Of a DNA stretch of 64,000 bases, positions 57,713-64,000 are shown one piece after another. A model generated the notes under the pieces. It saw nothing but the letters and a program-made list of their open reading frames with translations. It was not told the DNA's origin and made no database searches. The position numbers were made by a program, and so were the translations under genes. Each line of letters begins with the position of its first letter. Positions within the stretch are counted from its first letter, which is position 1. Origin of the DNA: Gammaproteobacteria bacterium HGW-Gammaproteobacteria-1 (GTDB lineage Bacteria; Pseudomonadota; Gammaproteobacteria; Thiohalomonadales; Thiohalomonadaceae); contig PGZL01000008.1 in assembly GCA_002840095.1 (NCBI GenBank), positions 248,001-312,000 of the forward strand, written 5' to 3'.

Positions 57713-57826
57713 ATGGATGCCACTGCAATTGGAGCCGTCCTGGGCGTCGTCGGCTCGATCATCGTGTTCGTGTTTCTCGGCGTGCGTATCACGCAGCTGA
57801 TGAAGACCTGCAATTCGCAGGACTGA
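57713..57826 (+). CDS. 37-residue single-helix membrane protein
   Basis: A short frame, MDATAIGAVLGVVGSIIVFV then FLGVRITQLMKTCNSQD, ending TGA at 57824-57826. One hydrophobic helix fills residues 5-24. It is preceded by AAAGAGATAAAATT (weak ribosome site) and followed 13 bases later by an intrinsic terminator, which supports a real transcription unit. Too short for most gene finders. Function unknown; it is divergent from the symporter and could be its regulator, which is inference. Confidence 0.7.
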   Translation: MDATAIGAVLGVVGSIIVFVFLGVRITQLMKTCNSQD

Positions 57827-57839
57827 GCGGAAACGAAGG

Positions 57840-57865
57840 AGGGGGCGCAAGCCCCCTTTTCTGTT
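57840..57865 (+). terminator. Terminator of the 37-residue membrane protein gene
   Basis: Stem AGGGGGC / GCCCCCT with a GCAA loop followed by TTTCTGTTT. Confidence 0.8.
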
Positions 57866-57936
57866 TGCTTCGGCATGGAACCCGGTAGAGTGGTCCCGGT
57901 CATTAATCACAGGTCAGGTTTCGAGAGGTAGCTGCG

Positions 57937-58374
57937 ATGAAGCGTCTGTTGTTCACTTTGCTGTCACTGGGTCTGTTGCTGCAATCGCCGCTGCTGCGCG
58001 CGGCCGGCGACATGCTGACCGCACCCGAGGCGCAGGCCGCCGTCGAGGCGGGGAAGATCACCCTCATCGACATCCGCACGCCGCCGGAGTGGCGCCAGAC
58101 CGGCGTGGCCAAGGGGGCGCTGCGGATCAACATGCATCATCCGCAGGGTGCGCAGGGCTTCATGGCCGAGGTGCTGCAAAAAGTGGGCGGCGACAAAAGC
58201 GCGCCCATCGGCCTGATCTGCCGCACCGGCAACCGCACCACCCAGGTACAGAAATACCTGGAGGCGCAGGGCTTCACCAGGGTGTACAACGTCAAGGAAG
58301 GCATGGCCGGCAGCGCCGCCGGCCCCGGCTGGCTGCGCCGCGGCCTGCCGGTGGAGGCGTGCGCGCGCTGCTAG
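57937..58374 (+). CDS. Periplasmic rhodanese-like protein
   Basis: A 145-residue precursor with a signal peptide (MKRLLFTLLSLGLLLQSPLLRA, cleavage near AAG) and one rhodanese domain: LIDIRTPPEWRQTGVAKGALRI, active-site Cys95 in ICRTGNRTTQVQKYLEAQGF and VYNVKEGMAG. Such proteins move sulfane sulfur in the periplasm, which would fit the SoxXA proteins farther along. A C-terminal CARC may bind metal or form a disulfide. Confidence 0.92.
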   Translation: MKRLLFTLLSLGLLLQSPLLRAAGDMLTAPEAQAAVEAGKITLIDIRTPPEWRQTGVAKGALRINMHHPQGAQGFMAEVLQKVGGDKSAPIGLICRTGNRTTQVQKYLEAQGFTRVYNVKEGMAGSAAGPGWLRRGLPVEACARC

Positions 58375-58382
58375 AGGAGGTT

Positions 58383-58438
58383 GCAGGGTGCGCCGCGCAC
58401 CGTCACGCTGAAAGAACGGTGCGCAGTGCGCACCCTAC
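58383..58438. repeat. Palindromic repeat, family B (GTAGGGTGCGCA), copy 4 (degenerate)
   Basis: GCAGGGTGCGCCGCGCACCG at the left and CGGTGCGCAGTGCGCACCCT at the right. The left arm has diverged. It lies between the rhodanese and DUF1840 genes. Confidence 0.75.
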
Positions 58439-58466
58439 GCAAGACCGAGGCTGTCGAGGAGGCATC

Positions 58467-58781
58467 ATGCTGGTGACATTTCATAGCCGCGCCTACGCCG
58501 ACATCACCCTGTTCGGCGAGGTCGCGCAGACATTGCTCCGGATGATGGGCCACAGCGGAACCGTGCCCGGCGCCCTGCCGGCGGAGGACATCCCGGCGGC
58601 GCGTGTGCATTTGCAGAAGGCCCTGGCGGCGCAGCAGGCGGCTGCCGCAGAAACGCCGCAGGATGGGGTAGAGGACGACGAGGAGCAGGAGGAGGCCCCG
58701 CCGCTCAGTCTGCGCGCCCTGCCGCTGCTGGAGCTGCTCGATGCCTCGGCCCGTGCCGGCTGCGACGTGATGTGGGATTGA
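58467..58781 (+). CDS. DUF1840 domain protein
   Basis: A 104-residue protein with the family ends MLVTFHSRAYADITLFGEVAQTLLRMMGHSG and SLRALPLLELLDASARAGCDVMWD. The middle is acidic and low complexity (GVEDDEEQEEAPP). GAGGAGG precedes the ATG. DUF1840 is a small cytoplasmic family of unknown function common in beta- and gammaproteobacteria. Confidence 0.85.
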   Translation: MLVTFHSRAYADITLFGEVAQTLLRMMGHSGTVPGALPAEDIPAARVHLQKALAAQQAAAAETPQDGVEDDEEQEEAPPLSLRALPLLELLDASARAGCDVMWD

Positions 58782-58787
58782 GCCGCC

Positions 58788-58854
58788 GCAGGAGCGCATC
58801 GTATTCGCGACTATCGTCCGACGGACAGGTCGCGAATACGATACGCTCCTACGC
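58788..58854. repeat. Palindromic repeat related to family C (GCAGGAGCG...CGCTCCTACGC)
   Basis: GCAGGAGCGCATCGTATTCG at the left and CGAATACGATACGCTCCTAC at the right, nearly perfect over about 26 bp. It shares GGAGC / GCTCC with family C but has its own inner sequence (ATCGTATTCGCGA). Confidence 0.8.
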
Positions 58855-58918
58855 TCCTTCGTTTGGCACGGCCGCCTGTGCCATGATCGGCGCCTGACTC
58901 GCTTTCCCGGTTCTCCCC

Positions 58919-60064
58919 ATGCCCGCATCCCGTTGGGACATCTTCTGTTCGGTGGTCGACAACTTCGGCGACATCGGCATCTGCTGGCGCTTGGCGCGGC
59001 AACTGGCCGTCGAGCACGATCTGGTTGTCCGCCTGTGGGTGGACGATCTGGCCAGCTTCCGCCGCATCAACCCGGACATCGATCCGGCTGCCGCCGTGCA
59101 GCACAGCCGCGGCGTCGAGGTATGCCGCTGGGACGCGCCGTTTCCCGCCGTCACGCCCGATGACGTGGCCGACGTGGTCATCGACACCTTCGCCTGCACC
59201 CTGCCCGAACCCTACCTGCACGCCATGGCCGCCCGGCGCGAGGCGCCGCGTTGGGTCACGGTGGAACACCTGAGCGCCGAGGACTGGGTGGCCGGTTGCC
59301 ATGGCCTGGCCTCGCCGCAGCCGCAACTGCCCCTGAGCCGGCATTTTTTCTTTCCCGGCTTCGCCCCGGGCACCGGCGGGCTGCTGCGCGAGCGCGGCCT
59401 GCCGGAGGCGCGCCGCGCCTTCCAGGCCGATGCCACGGCACAGGCGGCATTCTGGGCCGGGCTCGGCGTGCCGCCCGCGGGCGATGAGCTGCGCCTGTCG
59501 CTGTTCGCCTACGACTGCGCGGACAGCGTCCCCCTCCTGCGCCGCTGGGAAGGCTCGGCGCGGCCGCTGCGCTGCCTGGTGCCGGACGGGGCGCTGGCAC
59601 GGCGCATGGGCGAGGTGTACGGCGCCGAGGCGGTGCCCGGCGCCTGCTTTGGCGCCGGCGCGCTGACGGTGCAGGTGCTGCCCTTTGTGGAACAGGACCG
59701 CTACGACCGCCTGCTGTGGGCCTGCGACGTCAATTTCGTCCGCGGCGAGGACTCCTTCGTGCGCGCGCAATGGGCCGGCCGGCCCCTGGTGTGGCAGCCC
59801 TACCGCCAGGACGAGGATGCCCACAGCCACAAGCTGGAGGCCTTTCTGCATCGCTACTGCGCCGGGCTGGGGCCGCTGGAGGCGGCGGCGCTGAGCGACA
59901 TGTGGCGGGCCTGGAATCGCGAGACCGGCATGGCGGCGCACTGGGACGCCTTCCTCGCCCACCGCGTCGCCTATGCCGTGCATGCGGAGCTGTGGGCGCG
60001 ACAAATGTCGGATTTGGGCGATTTGGTTACGAATCTGGTGTTCTTTTGCCGAAAACCTTTATAA
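58919..60064 (+). CDS. earP: EF-P arginine rhamnosyltransferase EarP
   Basis: A 381-residue GT-B glycosyltransferase (DUF2331). The opening RWDIFCSVVDNFGDIGICWRLARQLA contains the catalytic Asp region of the family, and the C-terminal donor site reads ACDVNFVRGEDSFVRAQWAGRPLVWQPYRQDEDAH. EarP transfers rhamnose from dTDP-rhamnose to Arg32 of EF-P. efp follows 36 bp downstream and carries Arg32. The stop codon lies within the efp promoter's TATAAT. Confidence 0.97.
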   Translation: MPASRWDIFCSVVDNFGDIGICWRLARQLAVEHDLVVRLWVDDLASFRRINPDIDPAAAVQHSRGVEVCRWDAPFPAVTPDDVADVVIDTFACTLPEPYLHAMAARREAPRWVTVEHLSAEDWVAGCHGLASPQPQLPLSRHFFFPGFAPGTGGLLRERGLPEARRAFQADATAQAAFWAGLGVPPAGDELRLSLFAYDCADSVPLLRRWEGSARPLRCLVPDGALARRMGEVYGAEAVPGACFGAGALTVQVLPFVEQDRYDRLLWACDVNFVRGEDSFVRAQWAGRPLVWQPYRQDEDAHSHKLEAFLHRYCAGLGPLEAAALSDMWRAWNRETGMAAHWDAFLAHRVAYAVHAELWARQMSDLGDLVTNLVFFCRKPL

Positions 60065-60065
60065 T
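60060..60065 (+). promoter_or_regulatory. -10 element of efp
   Basis: TATAAT overlapping the earP stop codon and 35 bases before the efp ATG, so efp can be transcribed independently of earP. Confidence 0.5.
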
Positions 60066-60100
60066 TCGGCCCTCTTTTCCACCCAGACAGTACCCTCACT

Positions 60101-60658
60101 ATGAAAACCGCACAGGAAATCCGCGCCGGCCAGGTCATCATGGTCGGCAATGACCCCATGGTTGTGCTGAAGGCCGAGTTCAACAAATCGGGCCGCAACG
60201 CCGCCGTGGTGAAGATGAAGATGAAGAATCTCCTCACCAACGCCGCCATGGAGACGGTGTACCGCGCCGACGACAAGTTCGAGACCGTGATCCTGGAAAC
60301 CAAGGACGTCACCTACTCCTACTTCGCCGATCCCATGTACGTGTTCATGGACGAGGAGTACAACCAGTACGAAATCGAAGCCGAGAACATGACCGACGCG
60401 CTGAAGTACCTGGAAGACGGCATGCAGTGCCAGGTGACCTTCTACAACGGCAAGGCGATCGCCGTGGACCTGCCCACCACCGTGGTGCGCGAAATCGTCT
60501 ACACCGAGCCGGCCGCCAAGGGCGACACCTCCGGCAAGGTGATGAAGGTGGCCAAGCTGAACACCGGCTACGAAATCTCCGTGCCGGCCTTCGTCGAGAT
60601 CGGCGACAAGATCGAAATCGATACCCGCACCGACGAGTACCGCAGCCGCGCCAAGTAA
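60101..60658 (+). CDS. efp: Elongation factor P
   Basis: A 185-residue three-domain [23 protein letters not shown], with the modification loop [14 protein letters not shown] in which the tip residue is Arg32. Arg32 (rather than Lys34 of the EpmABC type) is the substrate of the neighbouring EarP. EF-P relieves ribosome stalling at polyproline. The gene ends in a strong terminator. Confidence 0.97.
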   Translation: MKTAQEIRAGQVIMVGNDPMVVLKAEFNKSGRNAAVVKMKMKNLLTNAAMETVYRADDKFETVILETKDVTYSYFADPMYVFMDEEYNQYEIEAENMTDALKYLEDGMQCQVTFYNGKAIAVDLPTTVVREIVYTEPAAKGDTSGKVMKVAKLNTGYEISVPAFVEIGDKIEIDTRTDEYRSRAK

Positions 60659-60678
60659 GCGCGCCGCGCAGTGAAATG

Positions 60679-60710
60679 AAAAAGGGGCAGCCGCGAGGCT
60701 GCCCCTTTTT
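60679..60710 (+). terminator. Rho-independent terminator after efp
   Basis: AAAAAGGGGCAGCC-GCGA-GGCTGCCCCTTTTT, a perfect 14-bp stem ending in a T-run. The A-tract on the other side may also serve adk transcription from the opposite strand. Confidence 0.92.
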
Positions 60711-60733
60711 CATTTTGCTACTTCAAACCTCGC

Positions 60734-60805
60734 CGCAGAGACGCGGAGGCGCAGAGATGTTTATAAAATACGGCTCATCAAACTCTGCGTCTCCGCGTCT
60801 CTGCG
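60734..60805. repeat. Palindromic intergenic repeat, family D (CGCAGAG type), copy 3
   Basis: CGCAGAGACGCGGAGGCGCA at the left and TGCGTCTCCGCGTCTCTGCG at the right; arms of 23 bp with one mismatch and a 26-nt loop. It lies between efp and the adk stop. Confidence 0.92.
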
Positions 60806-60832
60806 ACAGATGGTTTTCGGCGTTTTCAGCGC

Positions 60833-61501
60833 TTACGCGCAGCTGCCGCAGCAGCCGACGCCGAGCTTGCTCTTGATGGTGGCCACCACGGTTTCGCTGG
60901 AGGTGGCGTTGATGTCGAGCAGCATGCCGAGCTTGCGGTAGTAGTCGGCCAGCGGGGCGGTCTTTTCGTTGTAGGTGTCGAGACGCTTGCTGATGGCTTC
61001 CTCGGTTTCGTCGTCGCGCTGGATCACCGGGCTGCCGCACTTGTCGCACACACCTTCCTTCTTGGTCGGCTTGCTCTTGACGTTGTAGATCTCCTGGCAG
61101 GCGGAGTTGGAGCAGGTGCGGCGGGTGGTCAGGCGATCGAGGATCACTTCACGCGGCACATCCAGGTTCACGGCGAAGTCCAGCTTGATGCCCAGCTTGT
61201 CCAGCATGCCGCCCAGCGCTTCCGCCTGCGGGATGGTGCGCGGGAAGCCGTCGAGCAGGAAGCCCTTGGCGCAGTCCGGCTGCTGCAGGCGCTCGCCCAT
61301 GATGCCGAGGATCAGGTCGTCCGGCACCAGGTCGCCGGCCTTCATGAAGGCGTCGGCCTTCTTGCCCAGCTCGGTGCCTTCCTTCACGGCGCCACGCAGG
61401 ATGTCGCCGGTGGAAATCTGTACGGAACCGTCCATCGCGGTCAGCAGCTTGGCCACGGTACCTTTGCCGGCGCCGGGGGCGCCCAGAAGAATCAATCGCA
61501 T
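60833..61501 (-). CDS. adk: Adenylate kinase with zinc-type LID and Cys-rich tail
   Basis: A 222-residue kinase interconverting AMP, ADP and ATP. P-loop LLGAPGAGKGTVAKLL, FLLDGFPRTIPQ, and a LID with four cysteines (Cys130, 135, 152, 155 in RRTCSNSACQEIYN and GVCDKCGSP) that should bind zinc; enteric Adk lacks these. The C-terminus GVGCCGSCA (Cys217, 218, 221) is an unusual extra Cys cluster. Single gene; the start is the only sensible ATG. Confidence 0.95.
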   Translation of the reverse strand: MRLILLGAPGAGKGTVAKLLTAMDGSVQISTGDILRGAVKEGTELGKKADAFMKAGDLVPDDLILGIMGERLQQPDCAKGFLLDGFPRTIPQAEALGGMLDKLGIKLDFAVNLDVPREVILDRLTTRRTCSNSACQEIYNVKSKPTKKEGVCDKCGSPVIQRDDETEEAISKRLDTYNEKTAPLADYYRKLGMLLDINATSSETVVATIKSKLGVGCCGSCA

Positions 61502-61707
61502 GTCTTTCGTCTCCGAGTAATTGAATTATTGTCGTTGGCAGGACAGTCGTGCTGTCGGGCGGACCCCGATTCTAACGGTTGAGGCCCGGAGATGACGGCA
61601 AATAATCGTTATCGGCGCATAAGCAGAATTGCAGTGCTGCCGCTGCGGTCCCCTCACGGGACGATATGCTCTACACTGGTTTTTCTGTATCTGGTCCAAG
61701 TCTGCCG

Positions 61708-62154
61708 ATGCCACGCGCTGCCGCACTTATCGTCCTCTGCTGTCTTGTCGCTGCGCCGCCGCTGCGGGCGCAGGAGTCGTATCTGGCCTGGCAGGCGGAC
61801 AATCTCGCCATCGAGGCACCCCTCGGCGGCCTGCGCGGCGATGCGGCGCGCGGCCGCGCCATCGCCGCCTCGCGCGACAAGGGCAACTGCATCTCCTGCC
61901 ACATGCTGCCCATTCCTGAAGAGCCCATGCACGGCACCCTGGCGCCGCCCCTGTTCGGCGTCGGCGCCCGCCTCAGTGCCGGCGAACTGCGCCTGCGGGT
62001 GGTGGACGAAAAGGTGGTGAACCCCGAGACCATCATGCCGGCCTTTTACGGCGACCCCGCGCGCTATTACCGGCCCCATCCCGAATTCGCCGCCACCATA
62101 CTCACGGCGCAGGAGGTGGAGGACGTGGTGGCCTATCTGGTGACGCTGCAATGA
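61708..62154 (+). CDS. soxX: Sulfur-oxidation cytochrome c SoxX
   Basis: A 148-residue exported monoheme cytochrome. Signal peptide MPRAAALIVLCCLVAAPPLRA; heme motif CISCH (Cys61, Cys64, His65); distal Met110 in NPETIMPAFYG. It forms the SoxXA complex that attaches thiosulfate to SoxY. MPRAAAL at 61708 is chosen over a 14-residue extension. Its stop overlaps the soxA start (ATGA). Confidence 0.93.
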   Translation: MPRAAALIVLCCLVAAPPLRAQESYLAWQADNLAIEAPLGGLRGDAARGRAIAASRDKGNCISCHMLPIPEEPMHGTLAPPLFGVGARLSAGELRLRVVDEKVVNPETIMPAFYGDPARYYRPHPEFAATILTAQEVEDVVAYLVTLQ

Positions 62155-62909
62155 AGCGTGCCGCATACCTGCTGCTGGCGTTGCTGCCGCTGCATGCGGC
62201 GGCCTGGGAGCAGCCGGTGTCGGGCTACGCCTACCTGCCGGAGCAGGTGCAGGCGATGCAGGACGATCCCATCGAAAACCCCGGCATGTTCGCGGTGGAC
62301 GAAGGCCGCGCGCTGTTCAACACGCCCGGCTACAACGGCAAGTCCTGCGCCTCCTGTCACGGCACCGACGGCATGAAGCTCGAGCCACAGTCCCTGGCGC
62401 GCTATCCGGTATACAGCGCCGCACGCAAGGGGCCGCTCACCCTGCAGCAGCGCATCAACGACTGCCGCGAGAATCGCCTCGACGAGTTTCCCCTGCCTTA
62501 TGACGACGCGGATCTGGTCCGGTTGGAAACCTTTGTGCGCCACCGCGCCCGCGGCGCGAAGGTGAACGTGGACGTGAGCGGACCGCTGCGGCCGTGGTAC
62601 GAGGCGGGCAAGGTCCTGTACCACACCCGCATCGGCCAGCTCGACATGGCCTGCACCCATTGCCACGACCGCTACGTGGATCTGCGCCTGCGCGATCAGG
62701 TGCTCAACCAGGGCCACAGCAACGCCTTTCCCGCCCATCGCCTGCTGAGCGGCGACATCTCCAGCCTGCACGGCAAGTTCCGCGACTGTTACGCCACGCT
62801 GCGTGCGCTGCCCTTCGAGGTGGGTTCCGATGAATTCATCAGCCTGGAGGTGTATCTCAACGCGCGCGGCAACGGCCTGGCCATCGAGACGCCGGGGATC
62901 CGGCGATGA
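62151..62909 (+). CDS. soxA: Sulfur-oxidation cytochrome c SoxA (diheme)
   Basis: A 252-residue exported diheme cytochrome. Signal MKRAAYLLLALLPLHAAA; heme motifs CASCH (66-70) and CTHCH (168-172); Cys105 (INDCREN) and Cys213 (GKFRDCYATLR) are likely axial or active-site cysteines, Cys213 being the probable persulfide residue. Partner of SoxX. soxYZ, soxB and soxCD are not in the window. Overlaps the next gene (ATGA). Confidence 0.93.
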   Translation: MKRAAYLLLALLPLHAAAWEQPVSGYAYLPEQVQAMQDDPIENPGMFAVDEGRALFNTPGYNGKSCASCHGTDGMKLEPQSLARYPVYSAARKGPLTLQQRINDCRENRLDEFPLPYDDADLVRLETFVRHRARGAKVNVDVSGPLRPWYEAGKVLYHTRIGQLDMACTHCHDRYVDLRLRDQVLNQGHSNAFPAHRLLSGDISSLHGKFRDCYATLRALPFEVGSDEFISLEVYLNARGNGLAIETPGIRR

Positions 62910-63580
62910 AGTGGTGGCCCGCCCTGCTGTTGCCGCTTGCGTTGCCGCTGCACGCGGCGGAGCCGACGGCAGAGGAGCTGGAGCGCTGGTTCGAGGACGA
63001 CAGCCGCGCGCAGCCCTACGATTTCGACGTCAACACCGGGGCGCTGGAGTTTCTCGCTGCGCCGCCGCCGGACAAGCGTGTCCCCCATTCGCGCAACAGC
63101 CTGACGCTCAATGCCGGCAGCCTCGACGACGGCTGGGTGGAGCAGGCGCAGTGCCATGAAAATCTCGATCCGGTGCCCCTGGCCGAGGTGGTGTACAGCT
63201 ACCGCGAGATGCGCGACCTGCGCGTGGTGTCAGCCGAGGGCATCGGTCGCGCCTGGGTCGAGGGGCAGTCGGTGCAGATGGAGAACATCGAACGGGGCGC
63301 CGTGCTGTGCGTCGCCGCGGCGGCGCGTCTGTTGCGCCGCGAAGGCGGGGAGTATGTGCTGCGCAACGGGCCGTTCCAGCGCCGCTTCCTCGACGGCTAT
63401 TTTCCGCTGCGCGTCACCCTGACCCTGGACTATCCGGCGCAGCGGTTGCGGGTGGCCAGCATCGATCCGCCCCAGGAGCCGGGCTTCAGCGTGCGGCAGT
63501 CACCCGGCCGCATCGTCCTGGAGGCCCTGTTCGAGGGCAAGCTGTATACCGAGGTGCGTTTCCGCGCCGTGGGAGAGTGA
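62906..63580 (+). CDS. Exported protein coupled to soxXA, unknown function
   Basis: A 224-residue protein with a signal peptide (MKWWPALLLPLALPLHA) and no heme motif or lipobox. Hydrophilic beta-rich sequence, with segments RNSLTLNAGSLDDGWVEQAQCHENLDPV and FLDGYFPLRVTLTLDYPAQRLRV. It overlaps the soxA stop by four bases, so it is part of the operon. I do not recognise it; a role in periplasmic sulfur oxidation or SoxXA maturation is inference from coupling. Confidence 0.8.
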   Translation: MKWWPALLLPLALPLHAAEPTAEELERWFEDDSRAQPYDFDVNTGALEFLAAPPPDKRVPHSRNSLTLNAGSLDDGWVEQAQCHENLDPVPLAEVVYSYREMRDLRVVSAEGIGRAWVEGQSVQMENIERGAVLCVAAAARLLRREGGEYVLRNGPFQRRFLDGYFPLRVTLTLDYPAQRLRVASIDPPQEPGFSVRQSPGRIVLEALFEGKLYTEVRFRAVGE

Positions 63581-63601
63581 CGGCGCCGACGGCCGTCGTT
63601 T

Positions 63602-64000
63602 TCACTTGGCCCAGCGCTGTTCCTCCACCGCCAGCTGGCGCAGTCCGTGCAGCGCCGTGGCCAGGTGCGGCTCGCGCCGGTCGGTGGGATAGACCACATA
63701 GGCCGGCATGGAGAACAGCGGGCTGCCCTCCACCAGGTAGAGGCGCTCCTGCTGCAGCAGGCGGCGCACGAAACGCAGGGGCAGGTAGGCCGAGCCGCCG
63801 TTGTGCAGCAGGCACTGCATGGCCAGCCAGCCGATGTTGGCGGCGAGGGCCAGGGGCGGAATGTCGGCGTGGTGGGTCGTGAACTGGGCGTGGAATTCCT
63901 GGCCCCAGTCGATGTGGACGTAGCCCGGATCGGGCCAGCCGCGTGCCGGATCGGTGCTCACCAGCAGCAGGGTTTCGTCGAACAGTCGTTCAATTCCCAG
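63602..64000 (-). CDS. LysR-type regulator, C-terminal effector-binding part
   Basis: The frame runs from the window edge to a TGA at 63602-63604, about 132 residues. It has the LysR substrate-binding pattern: LGIERLFDETLLLVSTDPARG, YVHIDWGQEFHAQFTTHHAD, ALAANIGWLAMQCLLHNGGSAYLPLRFVRRLLQQERLYLV and SMPAYVVYPTDRR. The DNA-binding domain lies beyond 64000. It converges on the sox operon. Its signal is unknown. Confidence 0.85.
   Translation of the reverse strand: MGIERLFDETLLLVSTDPARGWPDPGYVHIDWGQEFHAQFTTHHADIPPLALAANIGWLAMQCLLHNGGSAYLPLRFVRRLLQQERLYLVEGSPLFSMPAYVVYPTDRREPHLATALHGLRQLAVEEQRWAK

Overview
The window looks like a chromosomal segment of a high-GC gammaproteobacterium, probably a sulfur oxidiser. 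Supporting signs are the conserved priA / argS / SPOR-protein block, ubiK, speA divergent from speE, EarP next to an EF-P carrying Arg32, glnK-amtB behind a sigma-54/NtrC-type promoter, and a soxX-soxA pair. No rRNA, tRNA, transposase, phage gene or CRISPR array was seen. The species cannot be named from the sequence.

Layout. 1-6465: nitrogen-scavenging operon with two DUF1989 proteins, a biotin-dependent urea/guanidine carboxylase and allophanate hydrolase. A two-hairpin ACGR-loop element at 944-990 matches the guanidine-II (mini-ykkC) riboswitch, so the operon is best read as guanidine degradation. 6507-9402: ubiK, divergent from a TorF-type porin-glnK-amtB operon. 9632-15853: a double-CDGSH protein, FetA/FetB-type exporter, a DUF4124-like gene bracketed by two near-identical 266-bp composite repeats, speE, speA and a coiled-coil membrane protein. 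16043-25729: chemoreceptor, SPOR protein, argS, higBA, priA, a 472-bp gene-free stretch with four DnaA boxes, and an HDOD-GAF protein. 25884-34325: PNPOx-like protein, heptosyltransferase-like GT9, fructosamine kinase-like protein, two convergent LpxL-like acyltransferases, ttcA, a DHH phosphoesterase, slipin-NfeD and a Gdx-like SMR transporter. 34497-42942: GGDEF and HD-GYP signalling proteins, a small unknown, a ZnuA-like protein that seems to lack zinc ligands, and an M48-like protein that has lost HExxH. 43106-46888: metH.

46967-53752 looks like an accessory island edged by repeat elements. It holds a radical SAM/SPASM maturase, five small proteins I do not recognise (one Cys/Gly/Ser-rich, two sharing a helical domain, one lipoprotein), an Xre-RES toxin-antitoxin pair and a TauE/SafE exporter. 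This cluster is the best candidate here for an undescribed system. 53748-64000: Dyp peroxidase, peroxiredoxin-glutaredoxin fusion, small CPXCG protein, Na+/solute symporter, a 37-residue membrane protein, rhodanese, DUF1840 protein, earP-efp, adk with a zinc-type LID, soxXA with an unknown exported partner, and the 3' part of a LysR-type regulator.

Gene-free gaps are filled with long imperfect palindromes belonging to at least six sequence families (called A to F below, plus a heptad-repeat family G). Several sit inside operons and one overwrites the 5' end of a gene.
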